A DNA stretch of 64,000 bases, from assembly GCA_035610835.1 (NCBI GenBank), contig CM069452.1, forward strand, positions 33,139,150 to 33,203,149. The letters run 5' to 3'. The notes beneath the pieces were generated by a model. That model was not told the origin of the DNA, did not search any database, and saw nothing but the letters and a program-made list of their open reading frames with translations. Shown here piece after piece: positions 11,699 to 21,876 of this stretch. Every line of letters starts with the position of its first letter. The stretch's first letter is position 1. Position numbers and translations under genes: made by a program. This DNA is from Ophiura sarsii. Taxonomy: Eukaryota > Echinodermata > Ophiuroidea > Amphilepidida > Ophiuridae.

Positions 11699-11759
11699 GA
11701 AGAGGTCTCTGCAATTCTGCAGCGATGGGGGCTGGAAAAGTACATCGAAAACTTTGAAT
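11699..11759 (+). pseudogene. SAM-domain-like exon fragment, left arm copy
   Basis: The frame from GAA at 11699 reads EEVS-AILQRWGLEKYIENFE and is followed at once by a consensus donor GTAAGT (11760-11765). Text of the type W-GLE-Y-F is the start of a sterile alpha motif (SAM) domain. It looks like the 3' part of a first coding exon with its splice site, carried inside the transposon. SAM domains mediate protein-protein contacts; the source gene is not in this window. Confidence 0.6.
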
Positions 11760-12061
11760 GTAAGTAAATCACTGCACTGATAAACTTATAGTTGTTATTG
11801 ATCCAGGGAACTAACTCTCAACCACAAAGACACACGGCCTGACGGCCTCTATACCCGGGGCTAATAATATTATTTGCCCTATAATACTAGCCTTGAAACT
11901 ATACAACATGTACGGCAACCGGTAGGCCTACATACTGAATCACGGGACTTGCGTGCGTGACTGAACACAGACACATCAACTGCATTTTCCATCGGCAACA
12001 ATTGAAATAATTATACGCATCAATAACAACTATAAGTTTATCAGTGCAGTGATTTACTTAC

Positions 12062-12149
12062 ATTCAAAGTTTTCGATGTACTTTTCCAGCCCCCACCGCT
12101 GCAGAATTGCTGAGACCTCTTCAATACAAGCTTATCCTGCATCGGCCAT
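12062..12149 (-). pseudogene. SAM-domain-like exon fragment, right arm copy with start codon
   Basis: On the minus strand an ATG at 12149 opens MADAG, then an in-frame TAA, then ACIEEVSAILQRWGLEK and on to the same GTAAGT donor (12061-12056). This arm extends further 5' than the left arm and includes a plausible start codon. The stop codon makes it non-coding as it stands. Expression was not assessed. Confidence 0.6.
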
Positions 12150-12503
12150 GTTGAAACTGCATGGTATATGTTCACCGCATACGTTTACATAAAAAAACAT
12201 GATGAAGCGAAAAATTTACATCACAATTACGTAGTCACACGCACCATGTGCTTTTTTTACATAACAAACATGTACAATTAACATTATGAATTGTAAATCT
12301 TACACACTTTTAATGTTTATCTTTTGTTTGCAAATATATTGTGTAAAACATACACAACTTTGGTAAACAGTCAATTTAACATAAGAAATAAGTACTGACA
12401 TTTTTTACACAAATATTATGTTCCAAATTTTTACATGTCTTGTGTTATTTTTATCAAATAAAGGTTTATATATTTTTTGTAAACATATTGTTTTCTCTGT
12501 GCG

Positions 12504-12960
12504 GGGATGATAGGCGCCGGTGAACAAAACGAGACGAACTGTCAACTAGCTATTATCGTCTTTCACGTTAGGTATAATTAATCGATATTGATTGACTTGA
12601 GGTAGTCCAGATCGATTTTTACTACAAAATAACAGATTAAGAACCAGTATTTAAAAGTAACCAAATAGGCCTACAATACAATTATAATTAAGAATTAAAA
12701 CGGAAAATGCGTCTTTAGCAGAAACTTAAACTGGTCTAATATTATTAACATGGTGAGGTTTACTACAATTGTTCCGGAGTTTCGATATTGTTACAGAGTA
12801 TCTTTCAATGAATGGCGACTCGACTTGAGACGATGATTCGAGATTGCATCGGATTGTAATGATGAATCAAATCATCAGAATACATTGGTGCAATACATTG
12901 AGAATGCATTATTCGCAATTTCAAACCATTACGCCGTGTTGTTTGCTTTTGCAAAATTCA
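12504..12960 (+). repeat. Dispersed repeat, partner of 15887-16121 plus 17385-17560
   Basis: From gggatgataggcgc to about ttggtgcaatac the two loci align closely. The partner is split by the 16124-17382 insertion. No coding potential. Confidence 0.85.
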
Positions 12961-13519
12961 AATGAAAAAAAATCCAATTTTGAATGATATTGATAATAAG
13001 CCAATATTGAATGGAAATAAAGTTTTTTCAATAAAAATATTGGTCACAATTACACACCAAATCGCACAAACGGGTTCGAAATTTCAAAAAAAAATCCTAC
13101 TCCAAGGGGGGCACATCCCTCTCCTCGGACTCCTCCCTGTCCGCGTTACCGCGGATAGCGGTGCGAACCAATGAAATTTATTTTACCCCGGGTAAAAAAA
13201 TCCTGCGCACGCCTATTGAAACATTGTAAAAGCCCACGAAGTTGTTTGTTTTTTGAACCAATGAAACCCCAATGACAAGATTTCTCATTTGATCTATATC
13301 GACCTTTTTTTTATCTCAAAAAGGCGATATAGTTTAATTTTTGTAAATCAACCTCATATATGCACAGTGTTGTAAAGCTTCATCACATTTTGTTTTTAAT
13401 TTTCACTTCACAATATATGATTCGTGTGCAGGATAGTGTTGACCCGGAAGGCCAGGTATCTAACTCCCTCAATTCCGCGATAAGAGAGTAAAAAGGAGTT
13501 CACTCTAATTAAGGATATA
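12961..13519. other. Non-coding, nothing recognised
   Basis: AT-rich with a short stretch resembling a hAT-like terminus (ctcggactcctccctgtccg). No supported gene. Confidence 0.5.
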
Positions 13520-13589
13520 AGTAGGCATAGCACAATGCACACACACAGAGTCTGCCACTGGGAGCATTACACCAGTGAACAACAACATA

Positions 13590-14384
13590 CACTGAGCCAA
13601 AAAAGAAACTTATAAAATTTTAACAGATCACCAAAATAAAATTATGTGCATGAAAATGTACCAAATTAGGATACAATATTACTGCAATGTATTGCTTCAA
13701 ATGGCAGTCAATAACCAATTGTTTGCTTCAATGACACAAGAGAAATCTACACTGACTCAGACAACGTCTTGCATCACAGGTCACAGCAAACAATTTCAGC
13801 AACATAAAGTTAGAAACATTTCATAGAGTCAAAACAAAACTCATATCCAAACAAGCAATGAAGTCATTAATAACGGGTATGTCCACCTTCAACTTGCAGG
13901 CAAGCTGTGCATCTCCTTCTCATGCTTCCAATCAAGTTCTCTGGGATGAGCTTGGACGACGTGTATCAAGGAGAGACAATCCACATGTCAATAGACAAAC
14001 ACTTATTGCAGCACTACAGGAAGAATGGAACAATGTTCTTCAGGCTACCATCAGGAACTTGATTGGAAGCATAAGAAGGAGATGCACAGCTTGCCTGCAA
14101 GCTGGAGGTGGACATACCCGTTATTAATGACTTCAGTTTGTTTTGACTCTATGAACTGTTTTAACTTTATGTTGCTGAAATTGTTTGCTGTGACCTGTGA
14201 TGCAAGACGTTGTCTGAGTCAGTGCAGATTTCTCTTGTATCCTTGAAGCAAACAATTGGTTATTGACTGCCATTTGAAGCAATACATTGCAGTAATATTG
14301 TATCCAAATTTGGTACATTTTCATGCACAGAATTCTATTTAGTGATCTGTTAAAATTGTATAAGTTTCTTTTTTTGGCTCAGTG
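13590..14384. mobile_element. Palindrome built from the 3' end of a Tc1-type transposon
   Basis: Ends CACTGAGCC / GGCTCAGTG sit between TA dinucleotides (13588-13589, 14385-14386). The left arm (13590-13935) is the near-perfect reverse complement of the right arm (14058-14384), leaving a 122-bp unique core. The partner repeat at 2185-2290 lacks the element. The core plus right arm encode the C-terminus of a Tc1-like transposase, so the element is an inverted duplication of one end of a Tc1-type transposon. Confidence 0.85.
13936..14127 (+). pseudogene. Tc1-like transposase C-terminal remnant
   Basis: The frame ending at 14127 reads VLWDELGRRVSRRD, then ALQEEWNNVLQATIRNLIGS, then RRRCTACLQAGGGHTRY and a stop. 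The LWDELGRRV, LQEEW and terminal GGHTRY words are hallmarks of the C-terminus of Tc1-family DDE transposases. The N-terminal DNA-binding region and most of the catalytic domain are absent. The part from LIGS onward lies in the right arm, so its reverse complement also occurs in the left arm. It cannot make an active enzyme. Confidence 0.85.
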
Positions 14385-14386
14385 TA

Positions 14387-15480
14387 TTATGAAGAGCTGT
14401 GTTGCATAAAGGCCTACATCAACCTCTACCTGTTACTCATTTTGCATTATTGAATGGATGGCTATTCACGATGTGGAATGTAGTTTGTATTGTTGCCTCA
14501 ATTGGCGTGCATGGATGCACTAATCCAAGTCATGAAGACAGCCATACAATATTTGGATTAATTAATCATGCAAAATGAGTAACATGTAGGAGTGGTCTGT
14601 AAGCCCTTATGCAAAACAATCTTTTCATATAATGTATGCAGCTCCACTTTGAAAAACATCCCTATATAAAATTAATTATCCTCACATAGGGCACTCCCTG
14701 TAAGGCAGTGAGCTTGCCATATATGGTAGTCATGACCTTGGACTATGTAACCTTGATCCAGGTATAAATACTTATCATCAGGTTTTTTAGTTATGACTGT
14801 TTTTACCAATTTTTGAAATTGGCTCTGAACTTGAATGGCCGATTTAAATAAACCTAACCTGAGATATTGTACTAAACACTTCAATCAATTTAGTGATATG
14901 CTCAGTTTTTGCATCCTTTGAGTGCCTCGTGTGAGGAAAAGACTGAGAATTTAAATATGGGTATTTAAGAAATGGAAGAGCTTGTTCAATTTTTAAATCC
15001 ATCAATATTTGTCAATCAAATTGGGTATACATGTTATATATCTATTACCGATCACTCTTATGATGGAAAAAAATTGTCGGACATTGCTCATTTGCATATC
15101 AATGACTTGAATAGATAATTAGCTAATTTGCATATTTAATGAGCTTATGAAACTAAATTATAGTTTAAAAGATTGGGTATCGTACAGTTAGCCATAATAC
15201 CAAGTTTGATTGCAATACACCATTCACGTCTGGATTTATAATTTTTACGCATATTAATTAGCTGGACTTAGTCACTTTTTTGATTGCAGTCAGTAAAACT
15301 GGTCAAAATGACCAATTTCACTAGGTTATTTTAGCTTAATGCAATATAATTTTACAATTTTTTTAAATTTAACATGGTATATAGATATTCAATTGTTAAA
15401 GAAATATGTGTAAATAGTGTTTTGAATGTTACATTATTAACAAATTGAGCTCTCTAAATCCTGATAAATTATATTTGTGG
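14387..15480 (+). repeat. Dispersed 1-kb repeat, copy 2 (partner 2230-2290 and 3455-4440)
   Basis: Resumes the duplicated block after the Tc1-derived palindrome and continues to about gagctctctaaatcctg, as in the first copy. It contains the uninterrupted site that defines the 2292-3449 insertion. Confidence 0.85.
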
Positions 15481-15676
15481 GCATTGTTACTGTTTTTGGC
15501 AGGTTTTCGGCCATTTTCCGAGTGTCTCAAAACACCGTACCACAAGAATGCATTGACCGATTGTCATAATTCTTTTTGGAAAATAAATCTTTCATTGCAA
15601 TCTTTCATTTGAATCCAATTTTGTACATGTCTCAATCATTTGAATGTTATGTGTGCTATGCCTAATATAAGGCGTT

Positions 15677-15828
15677 GGAGAGGATCTCTCGTTGTGTGTT
15701 AACGGTGTTGGAGAGGCTATCCCACATTGGATTTACGGCGTGGGAGAGCCTCTCCCGTTGGCGTTTTACCATTCTGGAGAGGCTATCCCAATGCAGATTT
15801 GCGGCTTGTGATACCCTCTCCAAAGCCG
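15677..15828 (+). repeat. 33-bp minisatellite, 4.4 units
   Basis: Units start at 15677, 15710, 15743 and 15776 with ggagaggctatccc or variants, each 33 bp. Because 33 is a multiple of three, the plus strand shows an 11-residue repeat (ERLS....FT..). The frame is short and has no other support, so I do not call it a gene. Confidence 0.8.
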
Positions 15829-15863
15829 TAAATTACCAGTCCCTTTATATATATAATACCACC

Positions 15864-15900
15864 ATTGATGGTTTATCGTGTCCACGGGGATGATAGGCGC
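15864..15900 (+). other. Empty site matching the 11176-12501 insertion
   Basis: attgatggtttatcgtgtc then cacggggatgataggcgc runs through without the element and carries a single CG (15885-15886). It shows the pre-insertion structure. Confidence 0.8.
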
Positions 15901-16123
15901 GGGTGAACAAAATGAGACGAACTGTAAACTGTAGCTATTATAGTCTTTCACGTTTTAGGTATAATTAATCGTTATTGATTGACTTGAGGTAGTCCAGATC
16001 GATTGTTACTACAAAATAACAGATTAAGAACCAGTATTTAAAAGTAACAAATACAATATAATTATAATTAAGAATTAAAACGGAAAATGCGTCTTTAGCA
16101 GAAATTTAAACTGGTCTAATATA

Positions 16124-17382
16124 GGTTTTCCCGTTCATTTTAAAACATTTTTTATACAAATTAGTCGTAGCAGCTTCCAAATTAGTCCTTAATATTTTTG
16201 TCGTGCATTTCTCAACTTCAATTTAGTCTTAGCTATGTTCACATTAGTCTTAGCTTTATTCGCTTTAAACATTTTTCAAAAGTGTTTGGTCGATTGAGCA
16301 CGGTGAATCGTCGTGAATCATTGCATTTAGTCTTACCTGTCCCACTGTGGCTGCTTGTAAAAATCAATTTGGTCTTATTTCAAACAAATTAATTATTTTA
16401 TAAAGGAAATTCATCTTGTTGATATAATGAAATTCTTGGTTTTAAAAGCTTTCTGTTAATAGTTTGGGCAGTGGGCCTACAGCATATTATACCATTCAGT
16501 TTAATGATATCATACAAACTAGACTAAACACTACAGCTACACATTTCAATATGGCTAATAGACAGAATGGTAGGCGTATTCCGAGAGGTCATTACAATAT
16601 GGTTTCAAACCGAGATCGAACAAGGATCAATCTTTGATATGATTTGAATATATAAGAACAATTATCTGAAAACAAAAAGACAATGCCCCAATCACTATAT
16701 TGTGACTTCATTATACAAGAAAAAGGGATGTATATAAAAAAGAAAGAATATAGATAAATAAAGACAATAATGAAAACATGCCTGATACTGTCATGGTGAC
16801 CTTCAATATAGCAGAAAAATAAAGGCAACATATGCAGTGACATTTACAATTAAAGTGAAAAGAAGAACATTATAATTTTATATCATATATCCTGGATCAA
16901 ATTAGGCCTAGGGTGCCCCTCCCTCCTCAGATCATGAAAACACTCCGGACGTGAACCAAAAATATTTTTATGCAGCCATATTATGTATAGAGATGAGAGT
17001 TGAACGACCAAACGATAAACAGGGCTATATAATTATATAACAAGCATTTCAACATCATTTAGAACGTGTAGGCCTTAGATAGCGCAATAATGAAATACAT
17101 TGAAAACGGATCCAACTTGTACTACAGAAGACCAAATTGCTTTTCACAATTGTCCACCGAATGGTTGGTTGGACCAAATCAAACTAGTGCGACGAATAAC
17201 AGTGATAAGATGGTTAAAGTGAATAATGATCAGACTAAAGCGATTATTACTAGGATTAAAGTGAATATACGAGCTAAGACTAAATTGAAGTTTACGAATG
17301 CACGTCAATACTATTTAGGACTAATTTGTAAGCTGCTACGACTAATTTTTATAAAAAATGTTTTAAAATGAACGGGAAAACC
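16124..17382. mobile_element. 1.26-kb element with long terminal inverted repeats rich in TTAGTC
   Basis: The ends GGTTTTCCCGTTCATTTTAA and its reverse complement (ending 17382) continue as an imperfect inverted repeat for about 250 bp each side, studded with TTAGTC/GACTAA words. TA flanks both ends, and the partner repeat at about 12742 is uninterrupted. No transposase is visible. This is a non-autonomous DNA element of unknown superfamily. Confidence 0.8.
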
Positions 17383-17570
17383 TATATATATTATTAACAT
17401 GATGAGGTTCACTATAATTGTTCCGGAGTTTCGATATTGTTACAGAGTATCTTTCAATGAATAGCAACTAGACTCGAGACGATGATTCGAGGCAGAGGGT
17501 TGAAGATTGCATATCGGATTGTAATGATGAATCAAATCATCTGAATACATTGGTGCAATACCTGAGAACA

Positions 17571-18097
17571 TTTAAAAATTAGGAGACTAAAACCATGCAA
17601 TTTATGCGCGAATTGATTGGAAGACAAATGCAAATCATGACGGGTGTATGATTCCAAAGAGTCATTTTGACGTGGGGAATAAATGATGTGGAAGTTTTAT
17701 AACAAAGTTATGTACAAATTGATAAAACCCGCGCTTTCCGCTACCCAATGCAGATAGAGCCCCATGTTCTTTAGTCACATTGTTAACTATGGGACCTTTA
17801 ATATTATATCAAGGAGGCCAGAGAATAAGTATCGCTCCTCCGTGTGTGTTACTAGCAACATTTCAATGTTATATCTTTTAACAAAGTAAAGCGGCACGTA
17901 CCTCATTATATTCAGTAGGCCTATTATTCAATTTCATCTGAAATTATGTATCATTTGAATGAGTTCACACTTTAACAGATGAAAATGTGTCAAATAATAG
18001 CACTCACTTAGGTAACCATTAAACCTAAAAGTATCACCAATATTATTTTTATTTAACAATTCACATTTTAAATTTCATCCAGGCAAGCCTGATCTAG
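17571..18097. other. Non-coding, nothing recognised
   Basis: No repeat or coding signal recognised beyond ordinary AT-rich sequence. Confidence 0.5.
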
Positions 18098-18531
18098 GAG
18101 CGTGTTTCTGCTGGGGAAGAAACCGCTAATAAACGCTAAGTTTGCCCAGTAGAAACAGGCAGAACCCGACAATAATCGGGTTTTTTTGGTAATTCCAAAA
18201 ACCTTCACAAACCAGGTTTGGAACCAACCCGCAATAATCGGCAATAAACCCAATAGAAAACAGAAAGGCGATTGTTAGCGGTTTTCGCCGTGAACCGTGT
18301 CACGCTGGGTTATACACATTATTGTGAAGCAATCTTTATCAGGTGCGGTGGCATTGTTTGGTATTACAAAAGGTCAAATGTCGTAGCCCATCGACTAGGG
18401 GCCCATCGACTAGGATCGATAAAATTAGCGGTAAATTTTCGCGAGTAGAAACAGAGGGATTAAAAACTTACCGATTGAAACTTAGCGTTTATTAGCGTTT
18501 ACTTTTTGCAGTGCCCCAGCAGAAACACGCT
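18098..18531. mobile_element. MITE with AGCGTGTTTCTGCTGGGG ends, copy 1
   Basis: Perfect 18-bp terminal inverted repeats (18099-18116 and 18514-18531). Internally the word AGTAGAAACA or its complement recurs in both orientations, making stacked small hairpins. Flanks ctag / gtag match the 4-bp target duplication seen cleanly at copy 2 (35804-36223) with one difference. Related composite sequences occur at 300-450, 27719-27960, 34930-35110 and 39383-39810. Confidence 0.85.
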
Positions 18532-20163
18532 GTAGATGTGTGCGTCTATATGTTGTACATGTAGTGTCTATAGTTATTTGGTTGCCGCTCTGGCTATTCC
18601 GTGTATTGTTTGGAGTTGAATGGTATTGGTATGTCAGTCATGTCACATTGCAAATCAAATAGTTTCTCGATCGATTTAATACTGTGGAATTCTTAAAGTC
18701 AGGAATTATGTTAACAGTCAGTAGGGAGGTCACGCTGCATGTCATATTTTGTTATACGCAAGAAAACAATGGAGTCGCAGTGATTACAATATTTGCTAAA
18801 AATAGCTTCGGAAAATGGTCTATTTGGGCATCTCAAAAACTGAGAAACGTGTTAAAAATCCTGTAGAATTTTAGAGGAGGGTCATTAACATCTGCAGAAC
18901 GGTAAAATGTATAGTATTAAACACGTGTTGTGACCAAATTTATGTCGTAAAATGTTGGAAAATTCACGTTTTGAAAATCTGTGGTCTTCGAAATTACAGG
19001 AATCCTAACTCATTCTAAACCTCACTAAATCATGAAATGAACCCTCGTCTACGAAAAAGTCCATGTACGTATTGCTCTATCTGCTTGGAGATAGCGAAGA
19101 CCACGGAAACTTCAGAGCTTCATACCACGGAATGAAATCTGCCATAGACATACATGGCGAAAATCGTACAGATTTGCACTGCAGTCCTCTGTGTAGGGAG
19201 TGTTGACAATAGCAAGGTTGTTTGACTATTGTGTTTGTGCATGTTTGTGACGACTGACCCCGTTTAACAATCTTCATAGCTTTCATATAGGGCTGGGGTG
19301 ACCTAACTATTGACTGTTAACAAACGAAATGAGGGGTTCTTTATAAATAACCTGAATCATCAATGTCTATCAATTTTATCAAAATGCTGTAAAAAACGGG
19401 ATAAAAACACATACAAAAAACCAATACAAAACTAGAGTGGTTCTCGGGTTTTGCGGTTTGTGGGTTTCGCGGTGTTTGGATTTGGTGGTTGGCAATCTGG
19501 TGGTTATTGTTCGAGTGCAATGTTCGGGAGATTAGTTTGTTGTAATGGTTTTAACATTATATGTTAGGGTCTTACCAGAACCATGGAGGACGGGCGGAGA
19601 TTAACAACATGAAATGAGTACAAATAAATTATGAGGTAATCACCCATAACTCAATTCGTCAAAATTTTACTTAAGTACACAGGATTTAGGTGGGGACGCG
19701 CGGCGCGCGCCCATACCCCCTTATTTTTGACACGGCGCCTCCTGCAAAACCTAGGGGGCTGGCCCGCTGGCCCGTCGCCCCCCCCCCCCCCCTGTATTCG
19801 CGCCTGATTGCGCACGCAATGTATATCTCTGATGTTTGATACCGATTATTAACTTTGAATTAGCTAATATAAAGGCACCTGGCCAGGACCTTATTGTGTT
19901 CGGTGTATCTTACTTTATAATAGTAATTGTAGGATTTAATCATGCAAAAATATCCCTTTATGTAAAACTTCATATTGTTCCTTGGGTTTACAAGTTCAGT
20001 TTTTTTCTGTGTGTTTCTATAATGGTCTTATAACGTTATAAAACTAGACATGGGTGACATAAGACATGAGTGGCGCGCCTTCGGGTATATAATAATATAA
20101 ATCGTATCGTGATCATATGAGGACATTAAAACCCACTTAACTTGCCTTTAAAGTATATATAAA
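18532..20163. other. Non-coding; 15-bp poly-C run
   Basis: No gene supported. 19778-19792 is a C run next to ctagggggctggcccgc, possibly the end of an old element. Confidence 0.5.
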
Positions 20164-20670
20164 AGTACCTCTCATTTATAAATTTACATCGGGTAACCCC
20201 CTTCGAATTGACAATCGAAACACAATTGGAAGGATAACGTAAACAGTGCGATTTATAGAATGTAATTTACCGGGGAATTTTTTCTCTCAATATTTTCTCG
20301 TTTAGATTGATGATACAAATAAAAGCCATAGAAGTACCTCTCATTGGGAAATTCACATCGGGTAACCCCCTTCGAATTGACAATCGAAACACAATTGGAA
20401 GGATGACGTAAACAGTTCGATTTATACAATGTAATTTGACCGGGGAATTTTTCTCTTAATATTTTCTAGTTTCGATTGATGATACAAACAAGAGTCATAG
20501 AAGTATCTATCATTGAGAAATTCACATCGGGTAACCCCCTTCGAAATACCAAGCGCAACACAATGGGAACTAAGGGTGATGTTAACATCACCCTTCCGAT
20601 TGTGTTGCAATGTCATTTATAGAAAATTCCAAGACCGGGGATTTGTTCAATCTGTTCTAGTTTCGATTGA
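20164..20670 (+). repeat. 169-bp tandem repeat, 3 units
   Basis: Units start at 20164, 20333 and 20502 (agtacctctcatt...). Each contains cacatcgggtaaccccctt and acacaattggaagg or variants. The third unit is diverged and contains a perfect palindrome. Confidence 0.9.
20572..20595. repeat. Perfect 24-bp palindrome
   Basis: aagggtgatgtt is followed directly by its reverse complement, centred on GTTAAC. It appears only in the third unit of the 169-bp repeat. Confidence 0.9.
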
Positions 20671-21199
20671 TGAGACAAACAAGAGTAGATTCATTCTGCA
20701 AAGCCAGAGTAAAACGCCAGTTTGATACTTCAAGCGATAGCTGTTGGATCAATCATCGCCCAAGCAGCGTCGGTATATATCCGGGGAAACCTTTTTACAC
20801 TTCACTGGGTGTTATTCTATATAAATTGCCGACTTAAAGCAGGATTGATATCAGGTAAGAATGACACTGTGACGTTAATTGTGCAAAATAACACAACATA
20901 TCAGGAATCAATTTATCTTAAAATTATTTTCAGTGATCTTTTTTTATATGTATCCAAACTATTGCGGGACAACGAATCACGGTCGGACTCGGACATTAGG
21001 AGAAAGAGTCTTTGTCAGTATTGGGCGTGGTTTAATATGTAAAACAATAATATCCGTCAATGTCATTGGTTTAATTGTTAATTTGTTGAATGCGCGCTAT
21101 ATCTTTTAAGCCGATAGTGCATATATTTGGATATGGCTTAAATCATACCTTTAGTGCATAATGAGTCAATCGCGCCCTACACAAAGGTAATTTATTAGA
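20671..21199. other. Non-coding, nothing recognised
   Basis: Short open frames only; none resembles a known domain. Confidence 0.5.
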
Positions 21200-21298
21200 C
21201 TAGGTCTGTCACATAGTAGCGAATAGAGCTAATAACTGAATTTATTTTCTTCAAAATTTGGCAAAGGCCTACGCTCAAATTATCGGCCAAAATTTGTT
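21200..21298 (+). other. Empty site matching the 35804-36223 MITE
   Basis: aggtctgtcacatagtagcg runs on into aaaatttggcaaaggcct, the same text that flanks the MITE near 35790 and 36230. It has a single CATA (21212-21215) where the filled site has two. Confidence 0.8.
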
Positions 21299-21532
21299 TC
21301 CACGCGGCTATAAGTTTTACAATATACAAAATAGAATTTTCAGAAACATTTCCCAAATTTCAGGGTCTATCTCAAGGATTACTGGACCGATACTTGGCAT
21401 GTTGGTACTTATTTCAATGCATTTCTCATGGTGATTTCAAATATGGTAATGTAATTCAACAATTTTGACACTTTTGAAACATTTTGTGCAATTTTGGAAT
21501 GTCGTGGGCAGCTGCCCGCCGCGTGGAAAGTG
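21296..21532. mobile_element. piggyBac-like MITE, copy 1
   Basis: The left end TTTCCACGCGGC and right end GCCGCGTGGAAAGTG are followed by TTAA (21533-21536). The interior matches five more copies in the window (ctcaaggattact, tgcatttctcatggtgatt). The TTAA target is the mark of piggyBac-type transposition. Confidence 0.75.
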
Positions 21533-21684
21533 TTAAGGCCCTGTCACACCATAGCGTATGGCCTGAACGTGGCCTGAACGTATGCCGACGTATTCAAAAA
21601 ATAGCTCGAAAATTGTCAGAGTCCAAGAACGTCCAACTTCCCAACGAATTGCGTAGGAAAAGTCGACATCGGTGATGGAATGGA

Positions 21685-21876
21685 CGTATCCATAGCGTAT
21701 CCATAGCGTATTGAACGTATACATAGCGTATGACTAACGTATTGATAGCGTATCACTAACTTATAACAAACTTATCACAGCGTATCAGAGCGTATGCGAT
21801 CGGCGAGCGTATGACCAACGTATGCTTAACGTATGTCTGCCGTGTTCGACGTATCCTCAGCGTATCCTCGGCGTAC
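21685..21876. repeat. 11-bp phased CGTAT array
   Basis: CGTAT or close variants (CTTAT, CGTGT, CGTAC) start at 21685, 21696, 21707, 21716, 21727, 21738, 21749, 21760, 21771, 21781, 21791, 21808, 21819, 21830, 21841, 21850, 21861 and 21872. Twelve of the 17 spacings are exactly 11 bp. Units commonly end in AG or AA. Confidence 0.85.

Larger units (their letters stand above)
11176..12501. mobile_element. 1.3-kb foldback element, empty site known, with captured exon copies
   Basis: The paralogous sequence at 15864-15900 reads ttatcgtgtccacggggatg without interruption. Here the same text is split after ccaCG by 1326 bp that begin CACTGAGAAAA, end TTTTCTCTGTG and are followed by a second CG. This gives a 2-bp CG target duplication and short inverted ends. 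The outer part is packed with TTATGTAAA/TTTACATAA words. The centre holds a 115-bp inverted repeat (11688-11802 / 12019-12133) around a 216-bp spacer. No transposase is seen. Confidence 0.8.

Noticed and set aside
15675..15893. Small protein with 11-residue repeats (ERLS....FT)
   Set aside because: The periodicity follows from a 33-bp minisatellite; the frame is short and unsupported outside it.
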